Positions 46,417 through 55,990 are shown, counted from the first letter of the stretch. The stretch is DNA of 64,000 nt from Oscillospiraceae bacterium (GCA_017522015.1 JAFXAW010000007.1:1-64000), one strand, 5' to 3'. Program-made: numbers and translations. The notes: generated by a model not told the origin, from the sequence alone.

Positions 46417-46456
46417 AGAGCCATCACATAAAAAAATCGTAAGGAGGCCCCCACAC

Positions 46457-47047
46457 ATGGTAACATTTGAAAAAGCAGGTCAGCAAAACGCTGAGGAAAC
46501 CCTGCGCATCGCACTTGCGCGCGCGAAGGAGCTCGACTGCCCCATCGTCATCTCCTCCACCATGGGCACAACTGCGCTCACGCTTCTGGATCTGGCCGAG
46601 GAGCTCGGCTTCACGGGTCCGGTCGTGATTGTCCGCGGCGTATCCAACAAGTATAAAAACGGCGTCAACCTCATGGATGCCGAGACCAAGAAGCAGATTG
46701 AAGCGCGCGGCGCGACCGTCGTCACCGCCGGACATGCACTTAGCGTCGGCGAGCGCGGCATCAGCGCGAAATTCAAGGGCATCTCTCCGCTGGAGATCAT
46801 GGCCGAAACGCTGCGCACGATGGGTCAGGGCACCAAGGTCAGCTTTGAGGTTTCCATCATGGCGCTGGAGGCGGACGCGATCCCCTACGGCAAGCCCGTT
46901 GTCGCCTGCGGCGGCTCTCACCGCGGCGTGGACACCGCGATGGTCATCACCCCCGCCTATTCCGCAAACATTCTGGAAACCGTCGTGCACGAGTTCCTCT
47001 GCAAGCCCTTTGATCCCAGCAACGCCCACATCAAGCTCACCTTCTGA
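46457..47047 (+). CDS. Pyruvate kinase C-terminal domain-like protein
   Basis: 196 residues with the fold pattern of the pyruvate kinase alpha/beta C-terminal domain standing alone (COG1751-like): IVISSTMGTTALTLLDLAEE near residue 30, VVIVRGVSNKY near 58, and ALEADAIPYGKPVVACGG near 140. Such proteins lack the catalytic barrel, so they are not pyruvate kinases; their function is unknown. A perfect AAGGAGG lies 9 bp before the ATG. Single-gene unit. Confidence 0.85.
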   Translation: MVTFEKAGQQNAEETLRIALARAKELDCPIVISSTMGTTALTLLDLAEELGFTGPVVIVRGVSNKYKNGVNLMDAETKKQIEARGATVVTAGHALSVGERGISAKFKGISPLEIMAETLRTMGQGTKVSFEVSIMALEADAIPYGKPVVACGGSHRGVDTAMVITPAYSANILETVVHEFLCKPFDPSNAHIKLTF

Positions 47048-47063
47048 GCGCATAAGAATCACC

Positions 47064-47099
47064 AAAGCCCTCATTTCCCGCTCGGGAAATGAGGGCTTT
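47064..47099 (+). terminator. Terminator of the PK_C-like gene
   Basis: A perfect 17-bp inverted repeat (47064-47080 and 47083-47099) with a CT loop, extending into a T-run. Confidence 0.93.
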
Positions 47100-47239
47100 T
47101 TCATGCATATCACGGGCGACCAAAACGGGCAGGATATATAACTGCGCAAAAGCTCCCGCTCGTATGCGCTCCGGCAAACAAGGCGCGGTGCTCTGGCAAG
47201 ATTGCAGACTTGCCGCATTCCGGCAAATAAGGCACGCAA

Positions 47240-47280
47240 ACAGACAGCGGGCGGTTCATAATGAACCGCCCGCTGTCTGT
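47240..47280 (-). terminator. Terminator of the FAD flavoprotein gene
   Basis: A perfect 20-bp inverted repeat (47240-47259 and 47261-47280) around a single base, 25 bp past the stop of the leftward gene. Confidence 0.8.
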
Positions 47281-47305
47281 TCTTATATGCCGTCTTGCAC
47301 GGACT

Positions 47306-48835
47306 TTAGCGAGGCTTAAACTCGGGGTTTCCGAAGGCGCGACCCAGCAGATAGCCGTAGGTCATGCCGGAACCGGTGCTGTTGCCGGGCATGATGAAAG
47401 GATAGTCCACGCCGTAACGGCCGGCCATGGTGTTACCCAGCACGTAGAGACCGGGCACAGGCTCATTATGCTCGTCCAGCGCGCGGAACTGTTCGTCCAC
47501 CTTCACGCCGCCCACCACGCAAAGCGTGGCAGCGCCGATCTTGCGGCCGTAATAAGGCGGCTTATCCAGCGGAATGAGCATTTCCTTCCGCTTGCCGAAC
47601 TCATCGTCGTGCCCCTTCTCGCAGAAGGCGTTATAGTTGTTGAAGGTCTCCTCAAAGGCGTCCGGATCAATGCCCATCTTCTCGGCCAGCTCACGCGGGG
47701 TGTCCGCCTGCACGGTGTTTCCGGTGCGCAGGCCCGCCTCGAGATGAATGCGGGACATCTCCGGATTGGAGCCCTCGTTCCAGAAGAGGCCGCCGCCGTA
47801 AGGCAGGGTGGCTTTGACCTTCTCGGTCAGGTCGGAATCGAAGATGCTCCAGCAATACTGGTAGCCCGTGCGGATGATGCCCAGGCTGCGCGCCTGCAGA
47901 TAGTTATCCTCGTTCATGTAGCGTTTGCCCTTGGGCGTCACGAAGAGGAAGCAATAGGTCGGGTGATCATAGGCCTGCGGGTGCGACATGATGGGGAACG
48001 GCGCATCCTCAAAGGCGGCGCCGGCCCAGAGCGCAGCGCGGTGTCCCTCACCAACGGACATGCCCTTGGGCGCGTTCACCTTCGCGGCCGTCTTGTTGGC
48101 CACGGGGCAGAGATCCTCGCACATCTCGTCGTTCCACTCGATTCCGCCGGTGGAGACCAGAACGCCCTTGGAGGCGTAAACCGCGATGAGCTTGCCGTCC
48201 GCCGTCTGCGCAGCGGCGCCCACCACGCGGCCATCCTCCTTGATGAGCTGAAGCATGGTGGTGTTGAAGAGGAACTGCGTATCGCGCTTGAGGCATTCCT
48301 GATACATGGGCTCCATGAGCACGGTCACGCCAAAGAGTCCGCGCTTGCCGCCGCTTTCGGGCTTTCTGGTGAAAACATGGGCGCAGGGAATCTCTTTATA
48401 CGACTCGCCCCTGTAGGCCGCCTGCAGAATGCTGACGTTATAGCCGCCGTACTCCGGCTTGCCGGCCATCTCCATGGCCCAGTCCATCGCCTCGCCGCAG
48501 TTGTAGGCAAAGAGATGCACCAGCCGCTCGTCGCAGCGGTTCGCCGAGCGCTTGAGCCACTCGCGGACCAGCTCGTCCGGGTCGTTCTCATAGCCCTGAG
48601 AAGCCATATAGCTGGAGTTCACCACGCCCACGCTCGCGGCATAGCCGTGGTAGGAGCCCAGCTTCTCAATCACCGTGACTTTGCAGCCGGACTCGGCAGC
48701 GCTGCACGCGCAGGACAGACCGCTGATACCGGCGCCGATGACCAGCACCTCCGTCTGATAGGTTTCCGCAAAATCTTCCTTGGCAAAGGGCTTCGGGGGT
48801 GTTGCCCATGCGCCCCATTTGGGGTTGATGTTCAT
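47306..48835 (-). CDS. FAD-dependent oxidoreductase, fumarate reductase-like
   Basis: 509 residues of the FAD_binding_2 (fumarate reductase/ketosteroid dehydrogenase) superfamily. The dinucleotide-binding VLVIGAGISGLSCACSAAE lies at about 30-48, VLVSTGGIEWND near 235, and the C-terminal FAD clamp GLYVLGNTMAGRYGVDYPF near 465. No heme or FMN-binding domain and no signal peptide are present, so it is cytoplasmic. The substrate cannot be read; gut relatives reduce enoates or steroids. The ATG at 48835 is preceded by AAAGGAAG. Confidence 0.87.
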   Translation of the reverse strand: MNINPKWGAWATPPKPFAKEDFAETYQTEVLVIGAGISGLSCACSAAESGCKVTVIEKLGSYHGYAASVGVVNSSYMASQGYENDPDELVREWLKRSANRCDERLVHLFAYNCGEAMDWAMEMAGKPEYGGYNVSILQAAYRGESYKEIPCAHVFTRKPESGGKRGLFGVTVLMEPMYQECLKRDTQFLFNTTMLQLIKEDGRVVGAAAQTADGKLIAVYASKGVLVSTGGIEWNDEMCEDLCPVANKTAAKVNAPKGMSVGEGHRAALWAGAAFEDAPFPIMSHPQAYDHPTYCFLFVTPKGKRYMNEDNYLQARSLGIIRTGYQYCWSIFDSDLTEKVKATLPYGGGLFWNEGSNPEMSRIHLEAGLRTGNTVQADTPRELAEKMGIDPDAFEETFNNYNAFCEKGHDDEFGKRKEMLIPLDKPPYYGRKIGAATLCVVGGVKVDEQFRALDEHNEPVPGLYVLGNTMAGRYGVDYPFIMPGNSTGSGMTYGYLLGRAFGNPEFKPR

Positions 48836-48959
48836 AGCATTCTTCCTTTCTGTCCCGGTCGCGCTGCCGCTTATCTCCGCGCTGCACAACACAATATATA
48901 TTCTTCCTTGATTTTACAATGCCGCGCTCTGCGTGTCAATAGAGCGCGGCAAATACAGC

Positions 48960-48990
48960 CTGGCCTGCGGAAAGCAAATCCGCAGGCCAG
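48960..48990 (-). terminator. Terminator of the SanA/YdcF-family gene
   Basis: A 12-bp perfect stem (48960-48971 and 48979-48990) with an A-rich loop, 22 bp past the stop of the leftward gene. A second hairpin lies just beyond it (48921-48930 with 48941-48950). Confidence 0.72.
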
Positions 48991-49012
48991 AGAAAATTTC
49001 TATGCAAATTCT

Positions 49013-49690
49013 TTAGTCGTTGGTCACGTTGCCGTCCCCGCTCACGGGGATGGCTTCGCCCAGAAACTTCGGCTCAATCTTCAGAATCACGGCGGCAAAA
49101 TCCTTGCACCGGGCAACGATTTCCCGCACGTCCCGCAGCGTCTGCCCGGCATAGCTGTGGTAATCCGAGGCAACGCCATAGGCCTCCACACCGAGCTTCT
49201 CCGCGATATACAGCGCGCGATAGAGATGGTACTCCTGCGTAACGATGAGGATTTTGTCCGCCTGAAAGATCTCCTTCGCGCGATAGACGCTGTCATAGGT
49301 GCAAAATCCGGCGTGATCCATGAAGACATCCTCCGCGGGAACGCCTGCCTCCAGCGCATAGGTCTTCATCGCGGCAACCTCGTTGTAGACCTCCTGCCCG
49401 TGGTCGCCGCTGACGAGCAGCTTGGGCGCGGCGGAATCAAAATAGAGCGAGACGCCGCGCTGAAGACGGTCGCGGAGCATATCGCTGGGCGTGCCGTCCG
49501 GCTTCACCTGACAGCCGAGCACCATAATGCAGTCCACATCCTCCAGCGCTGCCGCTTCCTCCGGCGTGATCACCCGGTCCGCTGCATAGTCCCGGACATA
49601 GGCATTGATGCCAAAAACCGTCGCCGCACCCAGCACGGCAAGGCACAAAAGGACAAGCAAAATCTTTTTCCACACGCTCTTCTTTTTCAT
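49013..49690 (-). CDS. SanA/YdcF (DUF218) family membrane protein
   Basis: 225 residues: one signal-anchor (about 8-28) and an extracytoplasmic DUF218 domain with DCIMVLGCQVKPDGTPSDML, LLVSGDHG and VTQEYHLYRALYIAEKLG. The E. coli relatives SanA and ElyC act in envelope integrity; the exact reaction is unknown. The ATG at 49690 (MKKKSVWKK) follows GGAAAGGG; the longer frame to 49798 has no signal-anchor logic. Confidence 0.85.
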   Translation of the reverse strand: MKKKSVWKKILLVLLCLAVLGAATVFGINAYVRDYAADRVITPEEAAALEDVDCIMVLGCQVKPDGTPSDMLRDRLQRGVSLYFDSAAPKLLVSGDHGQEVYNEVAAMKTYALEAGVPAEDVFMDHAGFCTYDSVYRAKEIFQADKILIVTQEYHLYRALYIAEKLGVEAYGVASDYHSYAGQTLRDVREIVARCKDFAAVILKIEPKFLGEAIPVSGDGNVTND

Positions 49691-50058
49691 CGGCTGTACC
49701 CTTTCCTCCGCATCGGGCTGACGCTTCCGCATCTGTTTGGGAGGCGTTAGCCCGGCGCGCATTATACTCCTGTATATATTTATAGCACGGATTTGCAAGC
49801 TTTTTGTAAACAGAGAAGCCCTTTTTCATCCGCAGCGCTTAAAAAAGCTGCCTGCCGGCGGATTCGACAGACGCACTTCCCGCCCCGGCAGCATCCGCCG
49901 GGCAGCCGCACCGGCACAAAGCAGAATGGCGCCGCTGAAAGCCGCGCCATTCCTGTTAAAACCGATTTTCCCCTTTTGGAAACCATTTTATGCGATCCGG
50001 ACAGGCAGGTCTACGTATCCAGCCGCAATCGGGCTTGCTTTCCTGCGCAGCGGAGGCG
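49691..50058. other. Spacer between the SanA-like and glycyl-radical enzyme genes
   Basis: 368 bp. A hairpin at 49924-49932 with 49944-49952 may end the glycyl-radical enzyme transcript coming from the right. AT-rich sequence around 49760-49810 probably holds the promoter of the SanA-like gene, but I cannot fix its boxes. No gene seen. Confidence 0.45.
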
Positions 50059-52539
50059 TCAGATCGCCTGCTCCGTGCGCATGATGAAGTCATCCTGCGT
50101 CTTTTTGTCAAGCGAGACAAAATAGGTCGAGAAGCCCGCGATGCGGACGATGAGGTTCTGATACTCGTCCGGCTTATCCTGCGCCTCATGCAGCGCCTCC
50201 GAGGAGACAACGTTGAACTGCACCTGCATGCCGCCGAGCGCGAAATAGGCCCGAATGAGCTGCTTGAGCTTTTCAGCGCCGGCATCCCCCTCCACGCTGC
50301 TGGGCGAGAAGCGGATGTTGAGCTGGTCGCCGTTGGTGAGCGCGCGGTGCGGCAGCTTAGCCGCGCTGCGCAGATAGGCGGTGGGGCCGTTCTTGTCAAA
50401 GCCCTGACGGGAGCTGATCGCGTCGGCAAGCGGATCGCCGTTCTTGCGGCCGTCCGGCGTGGCAAGCGTCACGCTGCCGGAGTAGATATGCGCCGTCATC
50501 GTGAAAGTGCCGCCGGAGTAGTTGCCGCGCGGGCCTTCGCCGTTTGTCATGATGTCGGCAAACAGCTTCAGCGCCCAGGCGGCGAGGCCGTCCACCTCAT
50601 CATTGTCGTTGCCGTAATGCGGCACTTCGTTGATGATGGTCTGGCGGAGCTGCTCATAGCCCTCCCAGTTGTTCTGCAGCGCGTCATAGAGCTCGCGCGT
50701 GGAGACCGTTTTATCGTCAAAGCAGAGCTTCTTGATCGCCATGAGGCTGTCGCCCACGTTGGCGGTGCCGATCGCCGTCAGGCCAATGCGGTTGTACTTC
50801 GCGCCGCCCTCCGTGACGTCAAGCCCCTTCTCCATGCAGCCCTCCATCAGCGTGGAAGCGGCAATGCAGGGGAAGTAATGGGAATAGACCATCTCAAAGG
50901 TGTTGGCATAGGACATGTTCCAGTCGAGCAGATACTGCATCTCCTCTTTGAAGGCCTCCTGGAACTCCTCAAAGCTCTCGTACTCATAGAGCTTCTTGCA
51001 GGGCTTCGCCATTTTGCCGGTTCTGGGGTTGACGCCGCCGTTGATGGTGATGAGCACGACGTTGACCATATTCCAGATGGATTCGCTGCCAGTGCAGCCG
51101 CAGGCAGGCCACTCGTTTCCGGTGCCCGCAGGCTCGACACAGCCGACAATGCTGTAATCGCGCGCATCCTCCAGCGAAAGGCCAAGATCCATCAGCATCG
51201 GGATAATCAGCTCGTCGTTCTGAATCTGCGGAATGCCGCCGCAGCGCTTGCTGGACTCGATGCCGAGGCGCCACACGTCATCCGGCGTGTTCTTATGCAC
51301 GCGCAGGGCGACTGTCGGATCCGGGAACATGATGCGGCCGTAAGTCTGCAGGAATTTATAGGTGGCGGGCGTGGTGGCGTCCGTGCCGTCCGGCTTCATG
51401 CCGCCGAGCGTGAGCGCGATGCCGGCGGTCGGCGTAAGGCCGTTGTAGATGGAGGAATAGATATTCATGCCCTTCTCCATCAAGGAGAGGACGCGATTCG
51501 TGTCCGCAGACGGAAGCACGATGATGTCACTGAGCTTGAGGATGAAAGCATCGGCATATTCCTGAGCCTGCTCGTCGCTGATCGTGTTTTCCTGCAGCTG
51601 CTTTTCCAGCAGATAACCGGTGTACTGGTCGATGCGGCCGATGGACTGTCCGTGCTGCTGCGCGTCCGTGGAGAGCATGAGCTGATAGAAAATTGCAGCC
51701 TGCAGCCCCTCCCAGAAGGTGCGGGCGGGGTTTTCCATGATCCAGTCAAGCGAATCCGCCATAGAGAGCAGCTCGGCCTTGCGCGCGCCTTCTGCGGTTT
51801 CCGCCTTCTTGCGGCAGGCCTCGGCGTAGCGCTTCGAGAGCAGGATTGCGCCGTCACACACGCGCACAACGGCATGGTAGAAAATGTTGTTTTTCGCCTT
51901 CTTGCCGAAGACCTTGCCCCGCAGCTCCTCGATCTTTTCCAGCGCCTGACGGCGGACTTCACCGAAGCCGACATTGATCGCCTTGTTGAAGTTGCCGATA
52001 TAATGTCCCTGTGCGATGCCGGACACGCCGCGCGGCCCCTCGCCCTTCGGAATGTTGAGCAGGCAGCCGTTGCCGACGGCATCCCAGAAATCGTCCGTCA
52101 GCGCGCCCTCAACCATCTTGGACACCGTGCGGTCCTTCCAGAACTCATAGGCCTCGCGGAACACCTCGCGCTGCTCAAAGCTCATATAGATGGAGTTTTC
52201 GCTCTGCCAGGCCTTCTTAAAGGTCTCATCGTCTCCGTTGACAACGCCGGGAATCCAGCGGCAGTTCCAGTCCACATAGGGGCTCAGCGAGCGCTGGGCA
52301 GGGCCGGTCGTTCCGACAAAGATGTCATCATCAAAGACATTGACTTCCTTGGTCGCGCACCAGGTATACAGCGCGCCGGCGCGCTTGAGAATGGGGAATT
52401 CGTTTTCATGCGTCTTGTAATAATTCGTGTAAATCTCCGTGCGTTCCGAGTTGATCGTCATGAACTTCCCGGAAGAAAAAGCATCCCGTTTGGCGCGGAT
52501 CGCCTGGATGCGCTCTGACATCGGTGCAAATTGGAACAT
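50059..52539 (-). CDS. Glycyl radical enzyme (PFL family), substrate unknown
   Basis: 826 residues. The active-site loop VGCVEPAGTG places the thiyl Cys at 467 and the general-base Glu at 469, as in dehydratases and C-N lyases of the family. The glycyl-radical loop VRIAGFSTYF places the radical Gly at 802. The whole C-terminal domain is present, so the enzyme looks functional. The sequence CVEPAGTGNEWPACG is not one I can tie to choline lyase, propanediol/glycerol dehydratase or hydroxyproline dehydratase with confidence. Its activase is divergent at 52724. Oxygen-sensitive, cytoplasmic. Confidence 0.9.
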   Translation of the reverse strand: MFQFAPMSERIQAIRAKRDAFSSGKFMTINSERTEIYTNYYKTHENEFPILKRAGALYTWCATKEVNVFDDDIFVGTTGPAQRSLSPYVDWNCRWIPGVVNGDDETFKKAWQSENSIYMSFEQREVFREAYEFWKDRTVSKMVEGALTDDFWDAVGNGCLLNIPKGEGPRGVSGIAQGHYIGNFNKAINVGFGEVRRQALEKIEELRGKVFGKKAKNNIFYHAVVRVCDGAILLSKRYAEACRKKAETAEGARKAELLSMADSLDWIMENPARTFWEGLQAAIFYQLMLSTDAQQHGQSIGRIDQYTGYLLEKQLQENTISDEQAQEYADAFILKLSDIIVLPSADTNRVLSLMEKGMNIYSSIYNGLTPTAGIALTLGGMKPDGTDATTPATYKFLQTYGRIMFPDPTVALRVHKNTPDDVWRLGIESSKRCGGIPQIQNDELIIPMLMDLGLSLEDARDYSIVGCVEPAGTGNEWPACGCTGSESIWNMVNVVLITINGGVNPRTGKMAKPCKKLYEYESFEEFQEAFKEEMQYLLDWNMSYANTFEMVYSHYFPCIAASTLMEGCMEKGLDVTEGGAKYNRIGLTAIGTANVGDSLMAIKKLCFDDKTVSTRELYDALQNNWEGYEQLRQTIINEVPHYGNDNDEVDGLAAWALKLFADIMTNGEGPRGNYSGGTFTMTAHIYSGSVTLATPDGRKNGDPLADAISSRQGFDKNGPTAYLRSAAKLPHRALTNGDQLNIRFSPSSVEGDAGAEKLKQLIRAYFALGGMQVQFNVVSSEALHEAQDKPDEYQNLIVRIAGFSTYFVSLDKKTQDDFIMRTEQAI

Positions 52540-52660
52540 AAGCCCTCTCCCCTCTGTGAATCAGCATATGCGCTGTTATTTTATCGCGTGGATATACCTA
52601 TCCACAATACTTGCCAATATTTTATCATAGCGGCCGTCCGGTTTCAACGAAAATTTTTCC

Positions 52661-52688
52661 TTGCCGATTCCGATTCCTATGATATACT
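52661..52688 (+). promoter_or_regulatory. Promoter of activase 1
   Basis: TTGCCG (52661-52666), a 16-bp spacer and TATACT (52683-52688), 36 bp before the ATG. The leftward promoter of the enzyme gene must lie in the same 184-bp spacer (a candidate TTGTGG-18-TAAAAT around 52575-52610). Confidence 0.7.
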
Positions 52689-52723
52689 GAGAAAAAACAA
52701 TCCCCCGAAAGGCAGGAGGATGT

Positions 52724-53677
52724 ATGGAAAAGACACTCACGGGAAAAGTTTATGATATTCAGGGTTTCAGCGTGCAGGACGGCCCCGGCATCCGCACGAC
52801 CGTGTTCCTGAAAGGCTGCCCGCTGCGCTGCCCCTGGTGCCACAGCCCGGAATCCCAGCGCTTTGAAACCGAGCTCAACTGGATGAAGGTGCGCTGCATC
52901 GGCCTTGATGCCTGCGGCCACTGCCTGAACGTCTGCCCGCAGGACGCCATCACCCGCGGTACGCTCACGAAAAACGCCATCGGGGAGGACATTGTCTATC
53001 CCCAGGTGGACAAGAGCAAATGCAACGAGTGCGGAAAATGCGCTTCGGCCTGCAAGGCGACGGCGCTTTACATGTGCGGCACGGACAAAACCGTGGACGA
53101 GGTGCTGCACCGCCTTGTGCGCGACAAGCCTTTCTTTGACGAATCGGGCGGCGGCGCAACGATCTCGGGCGGAGAATGCCTCTGCCAGCCGGAGTTCACG
53201 CGCGAGCTTCTCCGTCGCTGCAAGGAAAACGGCATCCACACGGCGGTGGACACCACCGGCTTTGTGCAGTGGGAGACCATTGAAAGCGTCCTGCCCTATA
53301 CTGACCTGTTCCTGTATGACCTCAAATGCATGGACAGCGCGCTGCACAAGCAGGTCATCGGCGTTCCGAACGAGCTGATTCTTGAAAACTGCAAAAAGAT
53401 CGCCGAAGCCGGCGGCAGACTGCAGATCCGCATCCCGACGATCCCGATGTTCAACGAATCGAAAGAGCATTTTGACCAGTACGCCGCATTCCTGACGGAA
53501 ATCCGCGACGCGATTGATCTTGTCCAGCTCCTGCCGTATCACACGCTTGGCGTTTCCAAGCACGACCGGCTGCTGCGCAACGAGCAGGTTTTCGTTGCAA
53601 CGCCGCCCACGAACGAGCTTATGCAGGCGCGCAAGGCGCAGCTTGAGGCCTGCGGCCTGCCCGTGATGATTCACTAA
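52724..53677 (+). CDS. Glycyl radical enzyme activase 1 (radical SAM)
   Basis: 317 residues. The radical SAM cluster motif CPLRCPWC lies at about 32-39, after the typical SVQDGPGIRTTVFLKG. Two ferredoxin-like Cys clusters follow (CGHCLNVCPQDA near 63 and CNECGKCASACKA near 98), as in activases of the larger GRE class. TISGGECLCQPEF replaces the usual SGGEPLxQ. It generates the glycyl radical on the enzyme encoded divergently at 50059-52539. A site GGCAGGAGG precedes the ATG. Confidence 0.94.
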   Translation: MEKTLTGKVYDIQGFSVQDGPGIRTTVFLKGCPLRCPWCHSPESQRFETELNWMKVRCIGLDACGHCLNVCPQDAITRGTLTKNAIGEDIVYPQVDKSKCNECGKCASACKATALYMCGTDKTVDEVLHRLVRDKPFFDESGGGATISGGECLCQPEFTRELLRRCKENGIHTAVDTTGFVQWETIESVLPYTDLFLYDLKCMDSALHKQVIGVPNELILENCKKIAEAGGRLQIRIPTIPMFNESKEHFDQYAAFLTEIRDAIDLVQLLPYHTLGVSKHDRLLRNEQVFVATPPTNELMQARKAQLEACGLPVMIH

Positions 53678-53802
53678 GCCGCCGGGCAGATTCCCGCGCA
53701 GATTCAAGTGGCGGGCTGACGGATAAAGGGCTTTCGTGCGTTCACTTTGCCAGCCCTGTACCTGGCATCAACACAGCGCCCGAAACCGTGCGCATTCAAA
53801 TA

Positions 53803-53863
53803 AAAAGAGACTGCATTCCGCTTTGAACCGCTCCGGTTCTAAGCAGAATATGCAGTCTCTTTT
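53803..53863. terminator. Bidirectional terminator between activase 1 and the YczE-like gene
   Basis: A 14-bp outer stem (53803-53816 and 53850-53863) with A- and T-runs, and a second inner stem around 53820-53845. Confidence 0.85.
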
Positions 53864-53929
53864 GTTTTCTTTTCCACAGGCAAATTCAGCTTCGGACTTG
53901 TCGCTTTGTCGGATTTCTCCGATTGTGCA

Positions 53930-54631
53930 TCACGTTTCGGCCTGCTCTGCCACTCCCGGCTCATCAACCGGGCCTTCCCCAAGGAACGCAAGCGGGGCAT
54001 CTCGGCGGATACGCTCCATGGACTTTCCAAACAGGCGGTTGCACAGCGCGACCGCGCGCCCCGTGCCAAGCATCGCCGCAACCGTGCCGATGCCCACGCC
54101 GACCACGCGGTGCACGGCGAGCAGGCCGATCGCAAGCGCGGCGCAGCCGCTGAGAATATCAAAGGCGTTCTTTGTGATTCCCATCGGGCGGCGCAACCTT
54201 TCGCTGAGCGCCTGCACCAGACCGTCCGCCGGATTCGGCACAAGGCGCATTGCAAGCATGATCGCAGCGCCAAAGCCGATGCAAGTGATGGCGAGGATCA
54301 GAATCAGAATGCGCAGCCACAGGGCATCCGGCGTCGGCAGCAGTGCGGAGATCAGATCCATGCAGCGCGTGAAGACATAGCAAAACGGAATTTGGAGCAG
54401 ATCAAAAACCTTAAAGTTTTTCTTCCCCTTGATCAGCGACTCGGCAACGAAATAGATGAGGAACGCAACGAGCGTGGTGTTGGCAAATTTCAGCGCGGTG
54501 ATCTGTGACACGCAGTACGCGATCGCAACAAGCGGCGACACGCCCCAGCCCGTTTTCGTGTTGAGCACGAGTCCGACCGCCAGAATAACCAGACCGATTG
54601 CATAAACGCCAAGGCGTTTGCCGAATTTCAC
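53930..54631 (-). CDS. YczE/YitT-like integral membrane protein
   Basis: 233 residues with about five membrane segments. LNTKTGWGVSPLVAIAYCVSQ and VPNPADGLVQAL are typical of the YczE/YyaS group (COG2364, DUF6198). Function unknown in general; some members lie near transport or lipopeptide genes. The GTG at 54631 is chosen because GGGAGGGGA lies 5-6 bp upstream and the hydrophobic N-terminus starts there. It diverges from the flavin reductase. Confidence 0.8.
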   Translation of the reverse strand: MKFGKRLGVYAIGLVILAVGLVLNTKTGWGVSPLVAIAYCVSQITALKFANTTLVAFLIYFVAESLIKGKKNFKVFDLLQIPFCYVFTRCMDLISALLPTPDALWLRILILILAITCIGFGAAIMLAMRLVPNPADGLVQALSERLRRPMGITKNAFDILSGCAALAIGLLAVHRVVGVGIGTVAAMLGTGRAVALCNRLFGKSMERIRRDAPLAFLGEGPVDEPGVAEQAET

Positions 54632-54779
54632 CTGCGTCCCCTCCCTTTTTTCGACAGTATAACACGCCCCGACCCGCTCTGCCAACAGGAACTTGCGCCG
54701 CGCCGCCCGGAAGGGTTGCTTTTTCCCCGCATCTGCGATAAAATCAGACCATATTAAAAAACAAAACGGAGGGCAAACC

Positions 54780-55346
54780 ATGAAAACGCTCATCATCACC
54801 GGTTCCCCCAAGAAAGAGGGGCTCTGCGCGGAGCTTGCGGAAATCGCCCTGGAGGCCGCGAAAAAGGCGGGCGCGGAGGCGGAGGTTCTGCGCGTGCACG
54901 ACTGTAGACTTCAGCCCTGCCGCATGTGCGGGGACGGCTGGGGCAGCTGCCGCGAAAAGCACGTCTGCGCCTTTGGCGGCGACGGGCTGACCGAGCTGCA
55001 GTCCAAGCTCGCGGAGGCGGACAGTTTCGTGCTCCTCACCCCCGTCTACTGGGGCGGACTCAGCGAAGAACTGAAATCTTTTCTCGACCGCATCCGCCGC
55101 TGCGAAGCCAGCAAAAACTTCAGCAAGAATCCGGAGAGCAAATCCGCCTTTGCGGGCAAACCCGTCATCATGGTCGCTTCCGCCGGCGGCAGCGGCAACG
55201 GCACTCTGACAGCGCTGGAGCAGATGGATCTTTTCGTGCGCCATGTGGGCGGCAAATTCTATGATTACATCCCCCTGACCCGCTGGAGCTTCGGTTATAA
55301 GAAAGCCACGCTCGCCTCTGCCGTCACGGCCATGCTCACCGAATAA
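54780..55346 (+). CDS. NADPH-dependent FMN reductase/flavodoxin-fold protein
   Basis: 188 residues. The FMN phosphate loop TGSPKKEGLCAELA lies at about 7-20, and LLTPVYWGGLSEELKSFLDR at about 86-105. Four Cys in CRLQPCRMCGDGWGSC (about 42-57) resemble the compact cluster site of iron-sulfur flavoproteins, though the spacing (x4, x2, x6) is not the classical one. The likely role is electron transfer or reduction of small molecules. ACGGAGGG precedes the ATG. Single-gene unit. Confidence 0.87.
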   Translation: MKTLIITGSPKKEGLCAELAEIALEAAKKAGAEAEVLRVHDCRLQPCRMCGDGWGSCREKHVCAFGGDGLTELQSKLAEADSFVLLTPVYWGGLSEELKSFLDRIRRCEASKNFSKNPESKSAFAGKPVIMVASAGGSGNGTLTALEQMDLFVRHVGGKFYDYIPLTRWSFGYKKATLASAVTAMLTE

Positions 55347-55396
55347 GCCGGCGAATTCCGCGCCTGAGCGCATCCGCAAAAAGCAGAAAACACAGC

Positions 55397-55438
55397 AAAA
55401 AGCCCGCGGCGACACACCGTGATCGCAGCGGGCTTTTT
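55397..55438 (+). terminator. Terminator of the FMN reductase gene
   Basis: An 11-bp stem (55397-55407 and 55428-55438) ending in TTTTT, with a 20-nt loop. Confidence 0.82.
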
Positions 55439-55468
55439 CTGTCCGTTTCCGGACAAATGATTCTCTCT

Positions 55469-55499
55469 GCCGGCAGCGTACTCACCGCCCGCTGCCGGC
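55469..55499 (-). terminator. Terminator of the MaoC gene
   Basis: A perfect 10-bp stem (55469-55478 and 55490-55499), 30 bp past the stop of the leftward MaoC gene. The T-tract on the minus strand is poor. Confidence 0.55.
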
Positions 55500-55528
55500 T
55501 ATTTTGTATTCAGCGCAGCGCCGCTTTC

Positions 55529-55990
55529 TCACTCGCGGCTGACCATCATGAGCACCTGATCGGACTCCATGATGAGCTTATCGTCCTGATTGAGAAGCTT
55601 GAGGTTCTGTTTGAGGATGCCCCGGCCGGGCTTGGAGCTGTGGCGCTTCTCGGTGGGCACGACGACGACGTGGATCGTGTCGCCGATCATCAGCGGCGCG
55701 ACGTATTTGAGCGTGCACTCCATGAACGCGATGGTGGTGCCCTCATGCGTACGCATCTGATTGGTCAGACCGGTGGAGATGATAAAGCCCAGCGCGCCGT
55801 GCGCAATCCGCGTGCCGAACATGTTGGTCTTGGCGAATTCCTCGTCAACGTGCAGCGGGTTGTAGTCTCCGGACAGGCCGGCAAAAGTCATCACATCCGC
55901 CTCCGTGATCGTGCGGCCGGCGCTGACGTACTCTTTGCCGATCTCAAAATCCTCCAGATACAGTCCCGCGGGTTCGTAATGGTATGCCAT
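55529..55990 (-). CDS. MaoC-family (hot-dog) hydratase
   Basis: 153 residues of the MaoC/R-specific enoyl-CoA hydratase family. The hydratase motif GDYNPLHVDEEFA followed by FGTRIAHGAL carries the catalytic Asp and His. The start ATG at 55990 follows AAAGGAG. It would hydrate or dehydrate an acyl-CoA. It lies 85 bp from activase 2 in the same direction and could be co-transcribed with it, linking the second glycyl-radical system to acyl-CoA chemistry; that is inference. Confidence 0.9.
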   Translation of the reverse strand: MAYHYEPAGLYLEDFEIGKEYVSAGRTITEADVMTFAGLSGDYNPLHVDEEFAKTNMFGTRIAHGALGFIISTGLTNQMRTHEGTTIAFMECTLKYVAPLMIGDTIHVVVVPTEKRHSSKPGRGILKQNLKLLNQDDKLIMESDQVLMMVSRE

